Assembly (NCBI GenBank): GCA_020427625.1
Contig: JAGQOI010000524.1
Span: 1 to 13,454, forward strand
Length of the DNA stretch: 13,454 nt
DNA from: Phycisphaerales bacterium
GTDB lineage: Bacteria > Planctomycetota > Phycisphaerae > Phycisphaerales > SM1A02
Reading direction: 5' to 3'
The position numbers were made by a program, and so were the translations under genes. Shown here in pieces: positions 7,251-13,300 of this stretch (positions are counted from its first letter, which is position 1; each line of letters begins with the position of its first letter). Under the pieces are notes generated by a model, which saw only the letters and a list, made by a program, of their open reading frames with translations, was not told where the DNA came from and searched no databases.

Positions 7251-7296
7251 AAAAACACGAAAAAACCGTTTGTCGCGCAGGGGCGACCAGTATCAT
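7251..7296 (+). promoter_or_regulatory. Candidate promoter with A-tracts for the 7521 gene
   Basis: Two A-tracts (AAAAA at 7251-7255 and AAAAAA at 7260-7265) stand out in a GC-rich genome and resemble an UP element. They are followed by TTTGTC (7269-7274) as -35 and TATCAT (7291-7296) as -10, 16 nt apart. Transcription would start near 7303 and give a leader of about 220 nt before the ATG at 7521. The hexamers are only approximate matches. Confidence 0.45.
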
Positions 7297-7520
7297 GGAA
7301 GGGCCGCCGGCGCGGCTTTCCGGAGAACACAGAGAGGAGTAAGACCAAGGCTCGGGTTTTTGACTGGCGCGTGTCCAGTCACCGTTCGAAACGACGACTG
7401 ATGACTCTCACCCTTGCTCGCGTTTCCTTGCCGTGGTACTGCACCAGGTTGCTCAAGCCGACGTGGCTTCTCTGTGTTCTTCGAACGGCCGCGACCGCGC
7501 TCCCGGAGATCGCGCACATC
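7297..7520 (+). other. Long structured leader, no gene seen
   Basis: Between the candidate promoter and the next gene. It contains an orphan Shine-Dalgarno-like GAGGAG (7334-7339) with no start codon at a suitable distance, a T5 run (7357-7361) running into a 7-bp hairpin (7361-7367 with 7375-7381, arm TGACTGG), and repeated TTCGAA-type words at about 7385 and 7475. An in-frame ATG at 7401 could extend the downstream protein by 40 residues but has no ribosome binding site and would bury the signal peptide. No known riboswitch or RNA family was recognised. Confidence 0.45.
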
Positions 7521-8402
7521 ATGCCCGCATCGAACCCTCGACGCCCGTCGACGACACGCTTCGTCGCGGCGATCGCGATGATCGTCACGCTGATCGCCGT
7601 CGCGCCGACGCCCGTCACCGCCTCCCCCTGCGCCCACTGTCCGACCGATCTCGACGGCGACGGCAGCACGACCGCGGCCGACCTCGCGACCATGCTCGCG
7701 CAATGGGGCGCGTGCCCGAACTCCTGCGACGCCGACGTCGACGCGGACGGCGCCGTCGGCCCGACGGATCTCGCGGCTCTGCTCGCCGACTGGGGCGAGT
7801 GCGCCCTCTTCGACTTCGGCACGCCCTATCGCGATGACGAGTCGGCGCAGATCGGCTACGAGATGCTCGGACCGGCCGGGCCGCTCGCACTGCCGGAGAT
7901 CACCTACGATCGCATCCTGTCCGATCTCGACGCGATTCGCGATGCCGCGCCGGCGCTGCTCACCGAGCCGCACACGCCGGCCTGGGCGCGGGACCGGCTC
8001 ATCGTGAAGGTGCTCGACGGCGTGCCCGCGGCGGCGTACGAGTGTCTCAACGAGTTCTACCGCGTGGTCGATGCCCAGTTCCTGTTCACGTCGGGCGGCG
8101 GAACGTGGTGGGTGCTGACGTTCGCGGGCGACGTGAACGTCGAAGCGCTCGGCGGCATCTACGCCTCGCTCGACGAGATCGCCTTCGCCGAGCCGGACGC
8201 GCTCATCGGCGGCGAGAACCATTACGAGCCCGTCATGCTCGGCGGCGGCGTCTGGCGCTGGACGATCGACGACGGCTGGCACGACTGCTTCGACGGCTGC
8301 GACTGTCACCGCCAGTACACGTTCGAGGTCGACGCCCGCGGCAACGTCGTGCTGATCGACCTCGTCGAGTTCGGTCAGCCCTGGTGCGACTTCGGTCGAT
8401 GA
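7521..8402 (+). CDS. Secreted protein with N-terminal dockerin-like repeats
   Basis: 293 residues from the ATG at 7521 (GGAG at 7505-7508, a rather long 12-nt spacing). The start is chosen because it gives a clean signal peptide: Arg-rich start, hydrophobic core FVAAIAMIVTLIAV, and cleavage VTA|SP after residue 34. Directly after it, residues 40-94 form two calcium-loop repeats (DLDGDGSTTAADLATMLAQW and DVDADGAVGPTDLAALLADW) flanked by cysteines. The remaining 200 residues are an unidentified alpha/beta domain: a helical segment near 127-150 with conserved-looking NEFYRVVDAQF, and a C-terminal WRWTIDDGWHDCFDGCDCHR with four cysteines. The C-terminal pattern resembles uncharacterised planctomycete/myxobacterial secreted proteins. 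No enzymatic motif is seen. Function unknown; extracellular or surface location is inferred. Confidence 0.78.
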   Translation: MPASNPRRPSTTRFVAAIAMIVTLIAVAPTPVTASPCAHCPTDLDGDGSTTAADLATMLAQWGACPNSCDADVDADGAVGPTDLAALLADWGECALFDFGTPYRDDESAQIGYEMLGPAGPLALPEITYDRILSDLDAIRDAAPALLTEPHTPAWARDRLIVKVLDGVPAAAYECLNEFYRVVDAQFLFTSGGGTWWVLTFAGDVNVEALGGIYASLDEIAFAEPDALIGGENHYEPVMLGGGVWRWTIDDGWHDCFDGCDCHRQYTFEVDARGNVVLIDLVEFGQPWCDFGR

Positions 8403-8435
8403 CCTGCGCTGACCGATCGGCGTGATCGCAGTACC

Positions 8436-9113
8436 ATGCGACCCATGCCCACGCTCACCTATCTCGGACATTCAGGGTTCCTCGTCACCGATGGAACGCA
8501 CACGCTCGCGATCGATCCGTTCCTGACGGGCAATCCGCTCGCGACCACGGCGGCCGACGACCTCGCCCCCACGGCGATCGCCCTGACCCACGGGCACGAC
8601 GATCACGTCGGCGACACGGTGTCGATCGCCCGCCGCACCGGCGCGACGGTCTACGGCGCGTTCGAACTCTGCGGCTACCTCGGCGAGTCGGGCGTCGACG
8701 CCTGTGAACCGATGAATCCCGGCGGACAGGTCGAGACGCCCTTCGGCTGGATCGCCCTCACGCAGGCCTTCCACTCGTCGAGCACCGGGCAGGGACGGTA
8801 TCTCGGCCAGCCGTGCGGCGTCGTCGTGCACATCGGCGGCCGGACGATCTACCACTGCGGCGACACCGCGCTGTTCGGCGACATGGCGCTCATCGGCGAG
8901 CTCTACACGCCGGACGTCGCGTGCGTGCCGATCGGCGACCGGTTCACGATGGGGCCGCGTCTGGCGACTCGCGCGGCCGAGCTCATCGGCGCACCGGTCG
9001 CGATTCCGATCCACTACGACACCTGGCCGCCCATCGCCCAGGATCCGACGACGTTCGCGCCGCAGGGCGTGACGGTGCGGGTCATGCGTCCGGGAGAGTC
9101 GTGGTCGATGTGA
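8436..9113 (+). CDS. UPF0173 metal-dependent hydrolase (metallo-beta-lactamase fold)
   Basis: 225 residues, the family's normal length. It is a metallo-beta-lactamase superfamily hydrolase with the complete ligand set: THGHDDHVGD (His52, His54, Asp56, His57), AFHSS (His113), CGDT (Asp143) and PIHYDT (His203). The opening LTYLGHSGFLV and the segment HCGDTALFGDM are characteristic of UPF0173 (YtkL-like) proteins, whose physiological substrate is unknown. The start could be 8436 or the in-frame ATG at 8445; neither has a clear Shine-Dalgarno. It lies 33 nt after the dockerin-repeat protein gene on the same strand and may be co-transcribed with it. Its 3' end overlaps the convergent DUF418 gene by 32 bases. 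It is presumed cytoplasmic, as no signal peptide is seen. Confidence 0.9.
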   Translation: MRPMPTLTYLGHSGFLVTDGTHTLAIDPFLTGNPLATTAADDLAPTAIALTHGHDDHVGDTVSIARRTGATVYGAFELCGYLGESGVDACEPMNPGGQVETPFGWIALTQAFHSSSTGQGRYLGQPCGVVVHIGGRTIYHCGDTALFGDMALIGELYTPDVACVPIGDRFTMGPRLATRAAELIGAPVAIPIHYDTWPPIAQDPTTFAPQGVTVRVMRPGESWSM

Positions 9114-10404
9114 CCATCTCGCGGCGCAGCGCGACCGGGCGGGCGTACGTCGCCGATCGCCAGAGCCACTCCACGGGACCGAGCCGGAACGCGCGAAGCC
9201 AGAGCACGCTGAAGACGATCTGCCCGAGGTAGACCGCGAACACGAGCGCGATGAGCGTGGGTCGATCGAAGTCGGCGAATCGTCCGAGTCCCCACCAGTA
9301 GAAGATGAACGTCGCGACGACGGTCTGCCCGAGGTAGTTCGTGAGCGCCATGCGGCCGACGGCCGCGATGCCCCGCGCGAGCGGACGGGCGATGCCGGAC
9401 TCCGCGAACATCGCCGCCGCGCCGAGATAGCCGAACGCGACGAACAGGCTGGCGAGATAGTGCGAGACCTCGGTGCCGGCGAAGACGACGGCGTCATCGG
9501 GCGCGGCCCATCGCGCGAGGGCGGCAAGGGCTTCGAGGGGGAGTCCGACGCTGAGTCCGAGGATCATGGTCCATCGCCGCCAGCGTCGGCCGCGGTCGGT
9601 GAAGAAGCCGGCCTTCATCATCGCCGCGCCGAGGCAGAAGAGTCCGAGGACGCGGAATCCGAATCCGTAGAAGATGCCGGCGAAGAGCAGCACGCTGAGC
9701 CAGGTGAGGGTTCGGAGGGTGATGGCGACGACGGCGGGACCGTCGCGATAGATGGCGGTTTCGACGAGACCGAAGTCGCCGCGGTCGACCTGGTAGTTGT
9801 GGTTGGCGAGTTCGTGGAAGAGTTCGGCGACGGTGGTGACGGGAGCCGCGGCTTCGGCGGGCGGCGCCGTCGCGGGCGGCCCGCCGCCGAGCGCGAGCAC
9901 GAGCATGAACACGGAGAGCAGGCCGGCGCCGACGGCGAGCGACGCGAGGCCGACGATGACGAGCGTGCGGGGTCTCAGCGCGTGCATGGCGAGCAGGAGT
10001 GCGCCGGCGACGGCGTACATGAACAGGATGTCGCCGTACCACAGGAGGGTCGCGTGGGCGACGCCGATGATCGCGAGGGTGAGGAGTCGTCGGAGGTAGA
10101 GACCGGCGAACGGTCGTCCGGCGGCGCGGGCGCGATGGGCCTGGAGGACGAGTCCCATGCCGAAGAGCATGGAGAACATCGACATGAACTTGTATTCGCT
10201 GACGACCCAGACGAGGGATGCGACGAGTCGATCGGCGGTCGGCGCATGGGCGGCGACATGCATGTCGGCCATCGGCAGCGCGAAGAGCGCGATGTTGACG
10301 GTGAAGATGCCGAGGAGGGCGATGCCGCGGGCGACATCGAGGGCGACGATGCGTTGCGCCTCACCGACGGGTCCGAGGGCGGGCGTGGTTGCTTCGGTCG
10401 ACAC
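9082..10404 (-). CDS. DUF418 family multi-pass membrane protein
   Basis: 440 residues from GTG at 10404, chosen because GGAG (10415-10412) lies 7 nt upstream and the protein then opens shortly before RIVALDVARGIALLGIFTVN, the family's N-terminal signature. An upstream ATG at 10506 would add 34 low-complexity residues and overlap the regulator gene. About ten hydrophobic segments are visible. The C-terminal DUF418 domain (about residues 270-425) includes GRMALTNYLGQTVVATFIFY and the closing GPVEWLWRSATYAR. A proline/alanine-rich loop lies at 166-182. Relatives (YeiB-like) are inner-membrane proteins, possibly transporters or acyltransferase-like; the function is not established. It lies 85 nt downstream of the LuxR-PAS regulator on the same strand, so it is a plausible target or operon partner. 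It overlaps the UPF0173 gene by 32 bases at its end. Confidence 0.88.
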   Translation of the reverse strand: MSTEATTPALGPVGEAQRIVALDVARGIALLGIFTVNIALFALPMADMHVAAHAPTADRLVASLVWVVSEYKFMSMFSMLFGMGLVLQAHRARAAGRPFAGLYLRRLLTLAIIGVAHATLLWYGDILFMYAVAGALLLAMHALRPRTLVIVGLASLAVGAGLLSVFMLVLALGGGPPATAPPAEAAAPVTTVAELFHELANHNYQVDRGDFGLVETAIYRDGPAVVAITLRTLTWLSVLLFAGIFYGFGFRVLGLFCLGAAMMKAGFFTDRGRRWRRWTMILGLSVGLPLEALAALARWAAPDDAVVFAGTEVSHYLASLFVAFGYLGAAAMFAESGIARPLARGIAAVGRMALTNYLGQTVVATFIFYWWGLGRFADFDRPTLIALVFAVYLGQIVFSVLWLRAFRLGPVEWLWRSATYARPVALRREMVTSTTTLPDA

Positions 10405-10409
10405 GATGT

Positions 10410-10450
10410 CACTCCGGGTCGGGCCGGCGGAAGGGGCCACCTCCGGAGTG
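10410..10450 (-). promoter_or_regulatory. Possible hairpin covering the DUF418 ribosome binding site
   Basis: CACTCCGG (plus strand 10410-10417) and CCGGAGTG (10443-10450) form an 8-bp inverted repeat with a 25-nt loop. In the minus-strand transcript the 3' arm contains the GGAG Shine-Dalgarno of the GTG start at 10404, so folding would hide it. This is structure-based inference only, and chance pairing in GC-rich DNA cannot be excluded. Confidence 0.35.
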
Positions 10451-10489
10451 TACGTTCTGAATCGTCTCGACGGCGCCGACGATCGGCGC

Positions 10490-11068
10490 TCAGGCGGGAC
10501 CGACATCGCGAGCGGACGCGATGATGCCCGTGACCTCGCTGCCGGTGCGGACCGGCTGGAGGACGGTGTGGTAGCGACGATGGCCCTCGGTCCCGGTGCC
10601 GCTCGCGCAGAAGTCGCACGGCGAGCCGGACTCGATGACCTGGATGATCGCCTTGCGCACGAGTTCCTGCTCGGGCACGTCGACCCAGTCGAGCATCATC
10701 GTTCCGACGAGGTCGGGTGTGCCGTCGTCGGAGTGGTTCGCATAGGTGATGCGTCCCTCCCGATCGACGCTCATGATGAGGTCGGGCGCGTGTTCGAGGA
10801 TGAAGCCGGGATCGGTCGGCCCGGATCGGCGCGGGGCGTCGCTGCGCGTCGCCGCCGCCCGTCGGGCGAACAACTCGAACCGGCTCGAGACGTTGAGCGC
10901 CCGGTAGAGCGCCCGGACATGATTATGCACGGTATGCGGGCTGAGGCACATCCTGGCCGCGATCTCCTTTTCGGCGAGACCGGCCAGCAGATGGTCGAGC
11001 ACTTCCCGCTGTCGCGGTGTCAGACCCTCATTCACAAAGACCCCCGTGGTGTTCGTGGACGCCGGCAT
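10490..11068 (-). CDS. LuxR-type HTH regulator with C-terminal PAS domain
   Basis: 192 residues. Of the in-frame ATGs (11143, 11086, 11068), 11068 is chosen because GGAG (11080-11077) is 8 nt upstream. Residues 14-72 are a complete LuxR/FixJ helix-turn-helix: LTPRQREVLDHLLAG, LAEKEIAARMCLSPHTVHNH and VRALYRALNVSSR, with the recognition helix SPHTVHNHVRALYRAL. After an Arg/Ala linker, residues 88-190 look like a PAS sensor domain: ILEHAPDLIMSVDREGRITY at the start, then a CDFC pair (151-154), and LQPVRTGSEVTGIIASARDV at the end. There is no receiver domain and no kinase. The domain order is reversed from the usual sensor-then-HTH. The ligand is unknown; the two cysteines could bind metal or sense redox state, which is speculation. 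The DUF418 gene follows. Confidence 0.85.
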   Translation of the reverse strand: MPASTNTTGVFVNEGLTPRQREVLDHLLAGLAEKEIAARMCLSPHTVHNHVRALYRALNVSSRFELFARRAAATRSDAPRRSGPTDPGFILEHAPDLIMSVDREGRITYANHSDDGTPDLVGTMMLDWVDVPEQELVRKAIIQVIESGSPCDFCASGTGTEGHRRYHTVLQPVRTGSEVTGIIASARDVGPA

Positions 11069-11134
11069 GGCAGAGACTCCCGTCATCGTGGACGCGGAAC
11101 AGACCGAACGATCGTGGTTCGGCGGGCCCGAGGA

Positions 11135-11163
11135 AACATACACGTCTCCCCAGATGACGCCAA
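11135..11163 (-). promoter_or_regulatory. Candidate promoter of the LuxR-PAS gene
   Basis: On the minus strand, TTGGCG (11163-11158) and TATGTT (11140-11135) are separated by exactly 17 nt, fitting a housekeeping-sigma promoter. It would give a leader of about 65 nt before the ATG at 11068, and implies that the regulator is transcribed separately from nusG. Confidence 0.45.
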
Positions 11164-11259
11164 TGCTAGCCCGCTCGCACGTCCGATTACGGGCGAATCA
11201 CTCGAATTAGTCCACGGAGGTCATCTCGGCGCCCGATTTGCACCCGATCAGATTCCGTA

Positions 11260-11419
11260 CGGACGGATTCACCACGGAGGCACGGAGGACACGGAGGATT
11301 CATGCAGGGTTCGGATCGTGGCGTCGGGCGCGTGCGATCGTTCGGAGCGCGCGCGATGCGCGATCCGGAAACCATTGGATCGTCTCCGTGCTCTTCGTGT
11401 CTCCGTGGTGCACCGTCCG
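11260..11419. repeat. 160-bp inverted-repeat element (CACGGAGG-type), MITE-like
   Basis: Two roughly 38-nt arms, 11260-11297 and 11382-11419, are imperfect inverted copies of each other (about 30 of 38 positions match, with one single-base indel). Each arm is built of short CACGGAGG-like units, starting from CGGACGG and CACCACGGAG. The core of about 84 bp carries further GC-rich palindromic words and encodes nothing. A partial extra copy, GCCACGGAGGCACGG, lies just outside at 11425-11439. Similar 'cacggagg' inverted repeats are known to me as dispersed sequences in many environmental bacterial genomes, but I cannot test copy number here. It sits between the nusG stop (11444) and the regulator gene, and could also fold into a transcript-ending hairpin. 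Confidence 0.7.
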
Positions 11420-11443
11420 AATTCGCCACGGAGGCACGGTCGA

Positions 11444-12295
11444 TCAGTCGGTGACCTTGGCGATCTGCCAGTATTCGAGTTCGATCGGCGCCTGTCGTCC
11501 GAAGATGGTGACGAGGACCCGGACGAGTCCCTTGTCGGGCATGAGTTCGTCGACGGTGCCTTCGTAGCTCTCGAACGGTCCTTCCTTGATGAGGACGTGA
11601 TCGCCGGGCGTGAACTCCATCTTGACGGCGGGCGATTCGTCCGGTCGCCGGGAGTCGAAGAGCATCTTCTCGACTTCGTGCGGCGCCATCGGCGTGGGAT
11701 GTCCGGCGGTGCCGACGAAGTCGCCGACGCCGGTGGTCTCCTTGATGAGGAAGAAGACATCCTGGGGAATGCGACCGTCGGCTTCGAGGGCCATCTCGAC
11801 GAAGACGTACCCCGGATAGAGCTTGGTCTCGGTGATGCGGGTCTTGCCGGCCTTCAGGCTCTTCGTCTTCTCCGTCGGGACCATGATGCGACCGACGAGG
11901 TGATCGAGCCCTTCGATCTGGACCTTCTTGAGGAGGGTGTCGCGAACGTATCCCTCCTTGTTCGACGCGACGCGCAGCACGAACCAGTCCATGCCCGGGC
12001 GATACATCGGGATGTCGACCGCGGGATCGAACGCCTCCTCGCCGTCGGCATCGACGGTGGTCGCGGCGGCGGCGGCGGCGGCGGCGGTGCCCCGGAGTTC
12101 CTCGAGGCTCGCGATCGGCTTGGAGGTCGCGACGCCGTGATCCTTCAACGTCGGACCGGCGGCGGCCTTCGCCCGGGAGAGCTGTCGGCGCGGCGAGGAC
12201 GCCGACTCGGCGGCGTCGTCGCGTTCGGGTCCGACATCGCCCGGATCGGGAGTGACGTCGGCGACTTCGTTCTGATTCTGATCTTCGACGGACAT
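11444..12295 (-). CDS. nusG: Transcription termination/antitermination protein NusG with long N-terminal extension
   Basis: 283 residues, about 100 longer than typical NusG. The ATG at 12295 has AGGAG (12305-12301) 5 nt upstream. Residues 1-100 are an acidic, low-complexity extension with an eight-alanine run (71-78). The NGN domain follows (about 103-210: WFVLRVASNKEGYVRDTLLK, MVPTEKT, KLYPGYVFVEM), and then the KOW domain (about 227-283: FTPGDHVLIKEGPFESYEGT). NusG binds RNA polymerase, and its KOW domain contacts Rho or ribosomal protein S10, coupling transcription to translation. All core motifs are intact. It is the last gene of the conserved tuf-rpmG-trnW-secE-nusG run, 85 nt after secE, but rplK does not follow it. 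Confidence 0.95.
   Translation of the reverse strand: MSVEDQNQNEVADVTPDPGDVGPERDDAAESASSPRRQLSRAKAAAGPTLKDHGVATSKPIASLEELRGTAAAAAAAATTVDADGEEAFDPAVDIPMYRPGMDWFVLRVASNKEGYVRDTLLKKVQIEGLDHLVGRIMVPTEKTKSLKAGKTRITETKLYPGYVFVEMALEADGRIPQDVFFLIKETTGVGDFVGTAGHPTPMAPHEVEKMLFDSRRPDESPAVKMEFTPGDHVLIKEGPFESYEGTVDELMPDKGLVRVLVTIFGRQAPIELEYWQIAKVTD
12062..12085 (-). repeat. GCC trinucleotide repeat in nusG
   Basis: Seven GCC codons and one GCG in a row on the coding strand encode Ala71-Ala78 of NusG. The repeat is in frame, so slippage would change only the alanine count in the extension and not the conserved domains. Confidence 0.9.
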
Positions 12296-12380
12296 GGCGA
12301 CTCCTGGGGGCGTTCGATCCCGGACTCTCCCGGACTCCGGCGTCCCTGGCCCGGGCTTCCCGACTCAGGCGTCCCGGAAC

Positions 12381-12785
12381 TCAGGCTTCGAGGACGCGCA
12401 GGAACCGGAAGATGGTGATGAAGAGGAGGTCGAACGCCTGCGTCCACAGGGCGATGTAGATCGCAAGCATGATCACGACCCAGGTCATTCCCATGATCTC
12501 GCGTCGGGTCGACCAGTTCACCTTCTTCATCTCGCCTTCGGTCGCGATCATGAAGTCGACGACGCGCCGGTTGACGCCGATGAGGTAGTACCCGAGGAGG
12601 CCGAACGCGCCCATCCAGATCACCGCAGCGCTCGCCGAGATGTAGATCGGAGGCGTGTCGCCGATGCGGATGCCCTTGACGATGTCCCAGAGCCAGATGG
12701 CGCCCATGCCGACGAGAATGGCGGCGGCCGCCGCGGACATCAGACGGGTCCAGTAGCCCTGTCCTCTCTTGTAGATCGTCGCCAT
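12381..12785 (-). CDS. secE: Preprotein translocase subunit SecE
   Basis: 134 residues, with the ATG at 12785. SecE clamps SecY in the inner-membrane Sec translocon. The signature is at residues 76-100: DFMIATEGEMKKVNWSTRRE followed by the last membrane helix WVVIMLAIYIALWTQAFDLLF (102-122). KVNW replaces the common KVxWP. Two additional hydrophobic segments precede it (about 14-34 and 47-69), giving three membrane helices, as in E. coli and planctomycete SecE, rather than the single helix of most bacteria. The Shine-Dalgarno is weak (GGAG 12 nt upstream). The position between tRNA-Trp and nusG is the canonical context and supports the call. Confidence 0.94.
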   Translation of the reverse strand: MATIYKRGQGYWTRLMSAAAAAILVGMGAIWLWDIVKGIRIGDTPPIYISASAAVIWMGAFGLLGYYLIGVNRRVVDFMIATEGEMKKVNWSTRREIMGMTWVVIMLAIYIALWTQAFDLLFITIFRFLRVLEA

Positions 12786-12875
12786 GGCGTGCAGGCTCTC
12801 CGCGGGCTCGAGGGAAGCGGCGGGCGTTCAGCGCGATCGCGGGCTTCGCGGGCCGCCGGTCGGATGATTCGGCAT

Positions 12876-12901
12876 CGTTCCGTCGCGACGGCGGCGGAAC
12901 G
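12876..12901 (-). other. Hairpin between tRNA-Trp and secE
   Basis: A 7-bp inverted repeat CGTTCCG (12876-12882) and CGGAACG (12895-12901) with a 12-nt loop, 19 nt downstream of the tRNA 3' end in the direction of transcription. It may mark tRNA processing or attenuation before secE, but it has no T-run. Confidence 0.35.
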
Positions 12902-12919
12902 GGATCGAATCGGTGGGAA

Positions 12920-12992
<73 letters not shown>

Positions 12993-13028
12993 AGCCGGAC
13001 GGACCCGCGCGGGCCGGGCCCGGCACGT

Positions 13029-13208
13029 CTACTTGCGCTTGATCTTATGCAGGGTGTGCTTGCGAAGTCGCGGGCAGAACTTCCTGAGTCCGGCCTTGAT
13101 CTTGTCGTCGATGCCACCCTTCACGCGGATGTTCGTGCGGTAGTTCAGGTCGCCGGACTCGGTGCACTGGAGCCACACGAACTCGCGATCGGTTGCCTTC
13201 TTGGCCAT
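13029..13208 (-). CDS. rpmG: 50S ribosomal protein L33
   Basis: 59 residues: MAKKATDREFVWLQCTESGD through LRKFCPRLRKHTLHKIKRK. GGAGG (13222-13218) lies 9 nt before the ATG at 13208. L33 is a small protein of the large subunit near the E site. The fold signature REFVWLQCTE, NYRT and RKxCPRxRKHTxHK is clear. Usual zinc-binding forms have two CxxC pairs; here the first pair is CTES and the second CPRL, so one cysteine of each is missing and only Cys15 and the CPR cysteine remain. This is an intermediate between zinc-binding and zinc-free forms. It is followed by tRNA-Trp 36 nt later and preceded by tuf, the canonical order. Confidence 0.95.
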   Translation of the reverse strand: MAKKATDREFVWLQCTESGDLNYRTNIRVKGGIDDKIKAGLRKFCPRLRKHTLHKIKRK

Positions 13209-13223
13209 GGTGACGGGCCTCCG

Positions 13224-13243
13224 CCCGCCGACGGTGCGGCGGG
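13224..13243 (-). other. Small hairpin just upstream of the rpmG ribosome binding site
   Basis: A 7-bp inverted repeat, CCCGCCG (13224-13230) with CGGCGGG (13237-13243) and a six-base loop. In the transcript it ends one base before the GGAGG of rpmG. It could affect rpmG translation or transcription read-through from tuf; this is inference from position. Confidence 0.35.
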
Positions 13244-13255
13244 ATCAAGCGGCGA

Positions 13256-13284
13256 TCCCGGCGCCGGGGGAACCGGCGCCGGGA
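13256..13284 (-). terminator. Strong hairpin between tuf and rpmG
   Basis: A 12-bp perfect stem (13256-13267 with 13273-13284) with loop GGGAA, extendable by three more pairs after one mismatch. It lies 17 nt downstream of the tuf stop codon. No T-run follows on the minus strand, so it is probably a partial terminator or an mRNA-stabilising hairpin that lets tuf be expressed more highly than rpmG-secE-nusG. Confidence 0.6.
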
Positions 13285-13300
13285 CCGCGATGTCGGGAAC

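Noticed and set aside
7360..7388. TTGACT as a -35 promoter element.
   Set aside because: Seventeen bases downstream there is no -10-like hexamer, and the motif is part of a hairpin arm.
11270..11300. Repeated CACGGAGG units as a CRISPR array or Shine-Dalgarno cluster.
   Set aside because: Units are adjacent without spacers and recur in inverted orientation 85 bp away, which fits an inverted-repeat element and not a CRISPR.
10157..12418. A very long plus-strand open frame (over 700 codons) across the regulator, repeat element and nusG.
   Set aside because: It runs antisense to DUF418, LuxR-PAS and NusG genes with clear domains, has no ribosome binding site, and its product is arginine/glycine/aspartate-rich as expected from GC-biased antisense DNA.
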